From Amphiura filiformis (Eukaryota; Echinodermata; Ophiuroidea; Amphilepidida; Amphiuridae): 64,000 nt of DNA. Below, piece by piece: positions 25,901 to 37,900 of the stretch. The translations under genes and the position numbers were made by a program. The stretch's first letter is position 1. Each line of letters opens with the position of its first letter. Location of the stretch: positions 37,021,569-37,085,568 of the forward strand of contig NC_092640.1 of assembly GCF_039555335.1 (NCBI RefSeq), read 5' to 3'. The notes beneath the pieces were generated by a model. It was not told the DNA's origin. It made no database searches and was given only the letters and a program-made list of their open reading frames with translations.

Positions 25901-28900
25901 TTGCCCTTTCGCACGTGTAATGGGGTGTATGAAAACACGAGGCGATTGTGCAGATTTTTTAATGCGGAAAAGGGGATTGCCGTCATGCCGTGTATTGCAT
26001 GCGACGAGCGACTGATGTTTTCAGGACAGTTATCTGAAGTTTTCGCGGTATAAAAACAGTTCTATAACCCATGTAACATTACCACGAGGAATGTTATAAT
26101 TATGAATACTAGTAGGCTCATTTATTGGTGTGTTGAAATCGAAAACCTTTCTAGGTTATACCCAGGGTCAATGGTTAAACCATTTTTACCAATTTACCAG
26201 CGATTTTAAAATGAGTCCTATTTTCAGGGTCATTTTTTAATAAAGAAATCAGTATTCCAGAACTCGGGGGCACTCAACTTTAGAAGTGACGGGTATGTGC
26301 CTACCGTGTCGCAAGTAGGGGCCTATCGGTAACAAAGCGTTATTTTAAAAAAGGGGGTCATTGGGTACAAACAAAATAAAAAAGGGGGTCATTGGGTATA
26401 ACATTTTGAAAAAGGGGTCATTGAGTATAAGATTTCAAAAAAGGGTCAACGGTAGAAAATTTTGAAAAATGGAGAAAATTTTGAAAATTTCAGCATAATT
26501 TTGAAAAAATGGAGCAAAATTTGAAAGTTTCGCATTATTTTGTTGCATTTTGATGATGCTCTTCTAGAAAATCTAGAAAAAGGGGGTCATTGGGTAGCCG
26601 CAACCAAAAAAAGGGGGTCATTGGGTAGCCGCAACTAAAAAAAAGGGGGGGCATCGGGTATGACTTTAAAAAAAGGGGGCCATCGGGTATAGTCGACTTC
26701 AAAAGAGGGGGCCTATTGACAGGCACATACCGTCACTTCCAAAGTTGAGTGCCCCCCGGGTCCCAGAATGGCTCCCAATCGGCTTTTAAAAGCTATAATC
26801 CAAAAGCTTCAACCCCACAGGCCATTTCCCCTACCAGTTATATGTTAATTAACAATATAAACATGATTTAAGATAAGAGTTTCAAATCAGTGACTTTAGA
26901 TAGGCCTATGTAAATAGATCGGTGCTGGAAGCTTACCGCGGTAGGCTTCAGTATTGAGTTGATGCGATGGTGTTTATTGATCAGTCTCACACGTTTCAGT
27001 GATAAAACAGAATAGCTGATAACAACTAATTGTGTCGGCGGCCTGCGGTATAAAAAACAATAGATGCGGCGCGTCCGTTCTACTGCAGGAAACCTTATAA
27101 ATAATATTGTCAGCTTACCTTAGGGACCAATTTAATGTAAAAAATCGGTCGCTAGTTCTCAACCAACCAAAAATGTCACTACACAGTGAAACAAATAAAC
27201 AAATAAATTTAATTATATCAGATGCTTCATGGTTTCTCCATCCTCCTTAGCAAAATTATAAATACTAGAGCTATACCCGTATGCGAAAATGATTATTAAG
27301 CTCAATATGCCCGTATGCATAACAGCAACATAGCCGGAACCGACATGACCTTTGACCTCTGCTTGATGACCTTTGACCTCAGATGACATGTATTAGATTT
27401 ATTTTACCAACTTTAAGCCCAATCCAGCTGATAGGATCTGTTTCACACCATTGACCCCTTATGACCTTTGACCCTGGATGACCTGTTGGATGACCTTTGA
27501 CCTCAGATGACATTACTTATTTAGCGGTAATTAATTAAATCAATTAATTTATATATTTACTTGATGTACTGACTACACTTTTTCTTTGTTCCTTCATTTA
27601 ATGGGTTAATATAAAACCCACAGTGGAAGACATTGGCTTTGTAGCAAGAGTTGGTATATTGTGGAAGGCCTATACATGTATCAGCTTGATCAGAGCATAT
27701 CATCAGAGCTATTTATAGATTAACAGAGAGGGCATTCAGGGTGCAATACCATAGTTACTGTGGATTTTGGATTTTAAAAAAAGATCACATTTTCGGCGAT
27801 TTTGAGCCCAATTCTTTACCGATCTCGACCAAATGTGACCTCCGCATTCCCCTCGCATCAAGGATTCCACCCGCCGAGTTACAGCCCAATCGGACCAAGT
27901 TAAAAATTTGACCTTTGACCTTTGACCTTCGACCTCCGATTTCGACCGAAGGTAGCTTACGACACTCCCCATATTTTTCTGCATCCCCCGTGCGAATTTG
28001 GCGAGGCTGGGATCAAAACTGACGGAGCCTTTGACACACATACACGCATACATACATACAACATTAGGCAAATTATAGTAAGATTGTGTTTTGGTAACAA
28101 GTGTTCATCCTATAGACCACTTGACATCATTGTTTATCAACAAAGGCAATGGACTGGTCTATCGATATACTTGAACGAACTGCTTTCTTCAACTATATGA
28201 AATGTGGTGGGCGATTTAAAATACACAGGCCCTGAGCAAACTACGATGCGTACGCACACTGCAGGGCAAAGACCAATGGAAATTGCCATAACTTGTGCGC
28301 ACACTGGCAGGCAATGACGTCACAGGTCAAGTGGTCTATAAGGCAGAGTATAAATCGAATTCATACTCGAACTTACTCATTTAGAACATTTCCTATAAAC
28401 CTCCCGTAAGCAGCTCCACATAGAAGACAAGGCACAAACAAGCCACTAGGAACCATAGCACCATAGGTCCAGCAAGACAAGAAGAAGAAAAACACAAAGA
28501 ATATCGCAAGAGATGGAAGACTGAATGTTCCTGAAAACAAATCACAAAGAACAGGTTAGTGTATAAGTGGTAATTTTCGTAAACTTAAAAAACACACTGT
28601 GCAAAGACAATTAAAGCGAATTATAGTCAGATTTGTAAAAGAATTATAAAATGAGTACCTTGTTGATGGAAGAGTTGCTTGATTGCTGTTTCTTGTGAGT
28701 TAAAGAACAGTGTTGCCATGTCATTATAGGTGCCATTCTCACAGAAGTAGGTCCTAACAGATTCACCTACTTCAGCATTACTCCCATTAATCTGAAACAT
28801 CAACAAATACATGTCAGATATACATACACTGTGCACAACTTATAAGTTCCCCCCTAAATACTTATCAAAATAAATCAAAAAATATTTGACGAAATGGAAA

Positions 28901-31900
28901 CTTGTAAAAGACATGTGTAGCCTTATTTGTTTTACACCTATGCAACAAATTATAGTGTCACACGTCATTGCATTCAGTCACAATGGTTCACTATGTAAAA
29001 AAGAGACCGTTTAAAACTGTGTTAAAAGTTGCATCTGAGTCCGGGAACATTTTGGTCATTTTATCAGGGCCCCTTTGGAGGGTCAAATTTTTCAGGACCC
29101 GCCTTTTTGCAAACAATACATCAATACAGCAGGCCAGGTCTATTCATGTGTTTGTTAAAGAAAACCTGACAGCTATCATAATGGGCTCAGGTGCAACTTT
29201 TAAAATGGCCTCTTTTTTTACATAATTAACCATTGTGACTGAACGCAATGATGTGTGACTCTAAAAAATTGGTCCACAGGGGTAAAACAAATAAATAGAA
29301 CTATACATATCTTTTTACATTTTTATATTTCGTAAAATATTTTTTATTTAAAAAAGTATTAGGGGAAACAGTGTATATGAAGAGTACAGTGCAAATCCTG
29401 GATGCATTTTGTACTTTTGTGTTATTGGTTTTCTGCACCATATAAAATACACTGCAAAAAGTGGATCTCAAATAAAAGACTAATTTGAAGAACCACATAA
29501 AACAACCACATGTATTTTGAATTTCATCAAAATATGCCTAAACAAAACCCCACCTTTTATTGACATTTTTGTTAATTCCTTTATTTACTTGCATTTAGAG
29601 CCAATTAAGTTTGTAGTTTCATTCCCTTTTCAGTAAAATGATAGTATATATATATATATATATATATTTAGACTTTATTTCAACACGGAAAGCCCAATTC
29701 AACAAAAGTTGTTCTACCTCGGGCTGTGCAAAAATAACAAACAACTACAAAAGCTTATTATCTAGGCTTAAACATATTACAAATTCAAAATTATTAAATG
29801 TCAAAACCCATGGGACTTTTCTAATTACATACTTTACAGGCATAGCAGTATGTTCTTTTAAGATTATTTTTGAAAGTATACAATGTTGGAGAGTTTTGGA
29901 TATTATTTTCTAGTTTATTCCAGCTTACTGCACCTCTATATGACAGACTACGCTTTTTGTACTCTGTTCTTGGCAGCGGCTTTGACGGAAATTATAGCTG
30001 TTGTTTACATGACAGAAAATATGACTCAAATAAGGAGGTGCAAGATGATTTTAAGATTTTGTAGTTTAAAATTAAACAATTTGAGTTTTGCCTGTCAATT
30101 AGTGGTTTCCAGTTAATTAAGTTCAGCACAGACATCTCTACTAGGTGTGTCCCATTTTGCACCACATAGGAACGGCATGGATGTTTACATACTGTTTCCA
30201 GAACCTAAATTCAATGGTCAGATTTCCCAAAAGTCTTTAATGCTCTGCGTGCTAGCATGCGCTTCAACGGAAAAAGTTCAGGTTTTGAAATATTTCTCAA
30301 AATATCAAGAGCTATCTTAAGAACTACTGGATCAATAATAGGCATGTTTGTACTCATTTTAATGCATTTTTCATACTGATTCCAAATATGGTCATGAAAA
30401 TTTACATTTCTGAAATTTTGAATTAAAAAAACATTTGAAACTTGTCGCCTGCAGTCGACACCCAGCGTGAAGAGAGTTAAGTTATGGAATCTGACATTTA
30501 GAAAACATTAAACTCTGCATGGTCTNNNNNNNNNNNNNNNNNNNNNNNNNNNNNNNNNNNNNNNNNNNNNNNNNNNNNNNNNNNNNNNNNNNNNNNNNNN
30601 NNNNNNNNNNNNNNNNNNNNNNNNNNNNNNNNNNNNNNNNNNNNNNNNNNNNNNNNNNNNNNNNNNNNNNNNNNNNNNNNNNNNNNNNNNNNNNNNNNNN
30701 NNNNNNNNNNNNNNNNNNNNNNNNNNTNAAACTCTAGTGATAACACATTTNCAGTGCATGATGGGGCTTCCTTAAATCATCCTCTGGGTCTACATGTAGC
30801 TACATGTACAATGTACTTACAATTGCTGGTCCCTTGATGTCCTTGCATTCCCCAAGAGTCATTGCAGCAACAAATGCTATGGATGTAGTCACAACTGCTA
30901 TGAGGACTGACTCCAGTACTCTGAATAAATAAATGATGAACACACTTTTAAGGGATGATATTTTGGATGCTTGGTACTATTGTCCCCGAGGTATAAGCGT
31001 GTTAGTCTCATATACCAATCTACTTTTAGTCCATGCACTAGAGCCTTATTACCACAGAACGGTGGGTTTGCAAGTGACTCGAAGATAGTGCAAGATAATT
31101 CAATGAATTATTTTACACTAATGGCTGGGCGGTTGGTGACAAAAATGGTGGTAGTAGCGGTAGTCCCTGGCGTTTCTTAACACCAAGTGGACCCATCCAT
31201 TGGAAAGATTCAGAAAATTGGCAAAAAGTGCCTGGCGGAGTATCTTGTATCAAGGATTGAGTAAGGACCGTCGATGAATCGATAATAATCAAAAAATCGG
31301 CTATCCAATAATATTAATATCGCCGATATCACTTTCGGAAGAAAATCGATATATCGGAGTTGCCGATAATGAAAACAAAAATCCAAAAATTGGGCGTAAG
31401 CAGTGTGTTAACCGCCGCAATTATGTCAGTACAGACATATTTTGAAATGTAAAAACTTCTAGAATCAATGAGACCGAGTGATGTTGATGATTTTAAGCCC
31501 ATACTTAAACATCTTTTCACGAATGATTTGACACCGACTTTTCCGCTGGCAGCGCAATTCGCAAGTATTCAAATATTTGAAGCTTAGTGACTTGAATTTT
31601 CAGGTCACTAAAATTGGGAGGAAAATCGATTTATCGATTATTATCGATAATGAGTGACCAATATATCGATTTTTTAAAATCCTAACATCGACGGTCCTTA
31701 GGATTGAGGTCAAATTACTAAAAACTGTCGTATGGGCACGAAACTTGGTGGGTACAGTCAACATTTAGAGCCTGATTTTCGAAAGGTCATTTCAAGGTCA
31801 TCCAAGGTCACCAAGGGGTCATCTGAGGCGCAATTAAAGAAATGTCTTAGGAGTAGGAGAAGGAGCATTGTCAAGGAAGTATAAGTGTGTTAATAGACCA

Positions 31901-34900
31901 GACGGGTAACACCTCTTTTGGTCTATGCACTAGCGTGTTTGCCTTTTCACCACAGGATCGTGGATTCGAGGTTCGGCAGGACAAAGTGACTTGAAAATAA
32001 TAGCAAAAGAATACTTTGATGAATTTACGCCTATGGCTGGGTGCAAGCCTCAAAATAAGCAGATCTGGACCAGGAGCCACACATTTGGGAAAAACAGCTC
32101 CTGGTTCTGTGATTATCTAGTGATCCAGGAGCCATTTCTAAAGGGCCAAGAGTAATTTTAATATCAATTGTATACATTAAATACAAAACCTACTGAAAAT
32201 AACTACCAGGATCTATTTTTTTTTTAAACTGTAGAGCCTGGTTTATATGATTTTGGTGTGGACCAGAAGCCAAAATGTTATGACCAGTGGGTAATGACTC
32301 CTGGGTGCCTGCTTATTTTGAAGCTTGGCTAGGCGGTTTGTGACACTAGAATGCTACCAGACCTAATGGCACCTTTAAAATATATAAATAGAGAATTTAC
32401 TGTTTCTTATTTGGGGGAATGTTGCAGGTCCAATGCCTAATATCCTAAAGCTAGTTTTGGATTAAATCAATGTCAGTGGGACTGATGTATGGCCAATGAT
32501 TTTCTGAGATGTTTCAATCCGTTTTTCAATGTGGTTGAACAGTGGACATTTGCTTACTTGAATAACAAAAGAATTAATTCCACTGTTATTGCCTATTGTG
32601 TATTTTTTTCTTCAGTAATATATATATGTAGTGTTGTAAGAGTAACAATGAAGAAATATCAGTGCAAGTTTCATTACATAGTTTAAAAGTGAATACATAA
32701 TGTAGAAAGCTAGCAGGGAAAATATAAAACAAAATAACTCCTCTTTGAATATTTTCTTTTGAACACCAAGTGAGGGAGCAACCCTACCAAAGTTATATAT
32801 CATTTTAAAGCTTATGATCCAGATATTATGAATCAGGCCATAACTCAAAAATGAAGCTTTGCAACTTTCCTCTCATTATATGTGATATATGTATGTGTGT
32901 CGTTGGGCAGAAAAAACCTCATATGTGCATTTGGCCCCTGAACATGTTTAAAACAAAACTGCCAACAGGTTACATAGGAGGTTTTACTTTAAACATGTTC
33001 AGGGGCCAATGACACATAGGAGGTTTTCCTGCCCAACGTGTCATGTCTCATATAACACACACTGCATTCATTTCAAATTCAACTGAGTTTTACTTTGATA
33101 AATTAATACATCATATGTTTATTTCCATACCTTACATATCTGGGCCTAGCATTAACATGCCTATACCGATACACTGTAAGATGACTGTTGATAAAGTTGA
33201 AGAGCGCCCCCAACAGTCCTCCACCCAATCCCATGACGATAAATAGAAGCAGATCATACGCTGTCCACAAGTTGCATGTTGAATCAGTATTTGACTCAGG
33301 ACACTGTAAACAAAATTAAGGTGTGTATTAAAATGTGTGATAATTATTTATTTTGTTCCCATATACATGCAGCTGCTGGTGACTTCTTTTTATTTAATTT
33401 AGAAAATCTAGACCAGGATGTATAGAATGGGTCTTCTTTAAGTTCAAGATTATTTGTTTTCATCTCAATTCACATCAATGTTATAAAAATGGAAAATGCA
33501 AGATAAAGAATGCATTAAAGGGCAGGTCTATTGCCAAAACAAGTTTATCTCTATTCGAAGAGAATAATTATTACATTAAAAGTTGACACTTGTTGCAATT
33601 TTTTATGCGTATTTCTCCTAAAAAAAGAGAAATTGTGTGGGTAAAGTTCGGGCTCATACGTGTTCTTCCTCTGTTTGAAGCGAAATTCATTTTCAAGGCA
33701 GCAGGCTATGACACAAGTAAATGAAGCGGACACTATATCATGCTCTCATTTACTTGTGTGACACAATCACAATGACTTTGACAAGTTTGACATTAGCAAC
33801 AATGAGTTGTACTATTATTTACCATAACAATGCTGCATAACAATATGCAGACTATTGTTCTCATTTCGGAAACAAAGCCTCACACAGTATTGTTACTATG
33901 TGTTTGCTTTGTAATATTTCATCCAACTGAACCTATAATAACTATAGCATTGCAATATTGCACAGGGAAATTAGATACATGAGTTTGTGGACTTAGGTTT
34001 ATATGCTAGTCTCAGATTGATCACGCTGAAATTCTAAGCTCAAATTATTTTTTTTATTTTTTAGCCCAAATATCACTCATGATATTGATATACATGTGAA
34101 TTGTAATATCATAATTTACTAAATATATAAAAAAAGAAGCGGCTGATTTTATCCATATGTTTAAAACCATTAAATTTGTAATACTTAATTCAGAGGTTTT
34201 TTTTCTGTAAACAACAACAGTGTATGTTCTGTGCATTGAGAATGTTTATAGTCCCTTCTGGCAAAGCAGGAATAGTCATTTCACACACTTCACATAAAGA
34301 GGCATGCAAACATGGCTAGAGTCCCCCAGATCTTTGCATATTATACCACACCGACTCTACAAATTAAAGACTTACTGTGAATATGCCAAAGTTAATAAGA
34401 CCAGGCTGATCCAGTGCTCCCCATTTGTTGTGTACAAGACCAGATAACATAAAGTTCAGGCAAAATGTAGCCGACATTGCACAGAAAAACTGTCAAAAAC
34501 AAACACACAAGATTTACCTGGTTAAGTATATCATGTATTAAAAAGGACATACTCCATCAATGAACGATGTCATTGTCACATATTTGAGTCATTCCTTGAG
34601 TGTCAATTTTCACATTTTCATTTTCATTTTCATGACTTACTAACAATGCAAGTTACTATGTCCATTGTATTGACAAAAAATGAACAAAACTTTATCAAAC
34701 TCTGCAGACATATCCCTACAGTTCTAAATGCTTAAGAGTCTGAGCTTGTTCCAGATTGTAACATCCAATATCATACAGCACTATAACCCTATTAACTTTC
34801 TGAGCTTACAATTTAATTACCCCAACGCTAACATAAGACGTCAGACACGCTAAAACAACAGATATTGCCATGGATTGATGTTGAAATCAGCATTCATTGA

Positions 34901-37900
34901 GTCCATCTTGGGTAACACATGGGCCCACAGGGTAGGGTACCAGTGGGCCTTCAGTGATTTTCACAGGCTTTTGGCACAAGATCATACATTAAAGCACTAC
35001 ATAAACCTTACTTCCTGTCCCTATATCTCTTAACTTGCAAAGCCAACCCTTGTTACTCACAGTTCTCCATGTTAGAGCCTGATTCCAGAATGATGAGCCT
35101 TCTTCTAAACTAAACAATACTCCACCAATTGGTGAACCAAAAGCAGCTGGGAATTAAAAAAATATTACATATAAATATATACTGCAGAATTCCATCTACA
35201 ATTCTTAAGCATACATATGCCTCTAAATGAGTGTTGTTGTTTTTTTTACAAAAAAGACGAAAGAAAGATACCCCCCCCATAAATATATTATTTGGAGTTT
35301 GATGAGCAACTACATTACGGATTTGCTATTCAGTGCAACTCATTTCATGTGTCTGATGCTTTACTGTACCCCTTCACTCTTGTTGTTCCTAAGCGGCTGA
35401 TTTTTAACCTTTGACATCGGTGTATTAGAAATGTTTGACATTGACCTTTTTTGACCTTATAACCCCATTCCTAGTAATGAGGAAATAACTGAGATACATT
35501 ACAACATGATAGGACAATTTATATGTTTTCGCCCAACTATGAGCTCTAGGGAGCCATATAAAAATGGAGCCAATCATTTTTTTATCTTTTGAGATGCAAA
35601 GATGTCTGTGGTAAGGTCCAGCCCAGAGAGTCATACTCATGTACGGCAGACTCCAAATTTGTTTTATTTAACCTCTGTGGTTGATACTCACCTGCCACGC
35701 CAGCTGCAGCCCCTCCTGACACAAAATCTCTTTTATCTCTGAAACAAAAAGAGAAATTGTATCAAATTAAGAAGACAACCTTAAGGCGAGTTGGAGCAGT
35801 GCCTGAGCTAGCTATTTTGAATGGATGACTTCATTTGAAATCTACGCCCCTTGTGTGGGAGATTAAGGTCATGTCTTCCATAGGGGGTGAAAGGATTTGA
35901 ACTAGAATATCCCATTCCAAGTTTTGAGTTCAATTGCTCCAGCAATATGATTAATGTGTATCCCAAGTGGCCCACTGAAAAGTACACAATTTCCTGGGTG
36001 GTAAACCACCAAACTCCCATGGTTTTGTTTGTAGGATTTACTTCACTCCAGCGGATGTAGTACATGAAGCGAATTCAGATGAAGTCGCGAGTAAAAAAAA
36101 GTGCACAAATCCAGGTGTTTTTTTAACCAAACAACAAATTAATTTTTTTCAAATTTCAATTCTGAAAAATTGCAACAATGAATTTTAAAAGGGGGCATGA
36201 ATTTCAGATTGCAGGCAGATGACTGGAAACTCAGAATGGACATTGTGGGGAATAATATCTCACCTGTCTGTTCTGAAGTATGGGAAATTGAAATTTAACT
36301 TCCTGAAAGTGATGCTCTGGAATTGTGGGATACCTGCTCCAACTATGGCACCGCTGTGAATCATGGGACCTTCTTTGCCGACAAACAGGCCTGTAATATT
36401 CCACAAACAAATATCCATATACATGTTATACTACTTTAAATGCGCTGCTTCATATAGATCATATAGCACAATGTTAAAGGTGAACCTCATTGAAAATAAA
36501 GTTATATATCAATGAAAAGCTTATGATGTCAGGATACTAGAAATTATTTTTTCCGATTTTTTTGATGGCCAATAAAGCTGAAAATTTAAAAAAATGAATG
36601 AATTTTTGGTCTTTTTAAGGCGCCCAAAAGCACCCAAATCAATCGTCAAGACCTTGGGAATGCTCGTGGCGTAAGCTCAGGGTTCGCAGTCACACGTGAT
36701 CCTACTCGAAACACGTAAACAAGACTTGCTTCCTGTACTTTGCAAGCTGCCCGGCAAGTCTGATTTTCACAATAAACATGATAAAGCTTGAAATTAGAGG
36801 AATCTTCAAGTTGCTGGTTCCTTCTATATCCGGGTTCTATATATATTAGAAATAATAGAATTATTGTCAACACATAAATTTTCCGTAAATTTTTGACAAA
36901 ATCAGTCATAACTGGCTGGGTATAACTGGGTAATTGAGTTTGAATTTCGCGCTGGGATCAATCCCATGCGCAAATGCTTGCTGCTACCGAGTACCGTTCA
37001 TGTCATGGACTGAATAAACATGATCAAATAACAAATTAAATACTTGTTTGTGACATTCCCTATTCTTGATTCATTTTAAAATATCTGTCTTGCAGTAATC
37101 AAAAATTAATAAAGAACCGCCGATTTCGTCAAATCCAACCCATATAAAGGTTTTCATATTTAGCGCATTGCGGTAATCATGGTAATACATTCTTTCCACA
37201 CAATCACGATTGAAAGAAACAGATACTCGGGCAGATACTTTATGATAAAATAAATACAATTTAGGCTTAGTAGACCATTATTAAATGGAAATCTGAATAA
37301 AATTAAAACATTGTCACTTGTGTCACGATTCTTTAATGATAGTACAATCAGTGTACGGTACTGAAAAAGTGAAACATTCATGTTTTATGGATTACCGAAC
37401 ACGATGCTTAAATTGCTGCTGAAGTGCAGGGGCGGATATGCACAAACACAGCGACTCGCTTCGGGCTTCGTCCGCCGGCAGCACTTATTGTGTGTTCCAT
37501 ATATCTGTGGTTTCATGGGGTGTTTCAGCAGATTTGATCAATCGCTCCTTATATTTGGAACATTTACAGGAATAAATTTTGCTGATGAAGTAGCAATAAG
37601 TTGGAAATATCAGAATGTGAATATCAAATCGGTCATTCTGTCTGCAAGTACAGTACAGTCGCGGATACTGAACACTCGGCGTAGTGAGACTCAGTCAGTC
37701 ACTGAGCTCATCCCGTATATATCTATATACAAGTTCGCCTATCATACATGACCGGCCATGACCGGTTGTAAAGCTAAGAAATAATTAAAAAATCCTGTAC
37801 ATGTACCTTATTCTATTCCTTCATTTTCTCATTGTGATAAGTTCGTCTCAACTTGGTGTGACGATCTGAACTGGTAGCACTAGCAGTTATTTTTTGCAAT

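Noticed and set aside
30498-30759. ORFs across the N run
   Set aside because: They are products of the assembly gap.
37380-37751. 123-codon ORF as a transposase candidate in the TTAA element
   Set aside because: No DDD/DDE arrangement or other transposase feature is visible; kept only as an open question in the finding.
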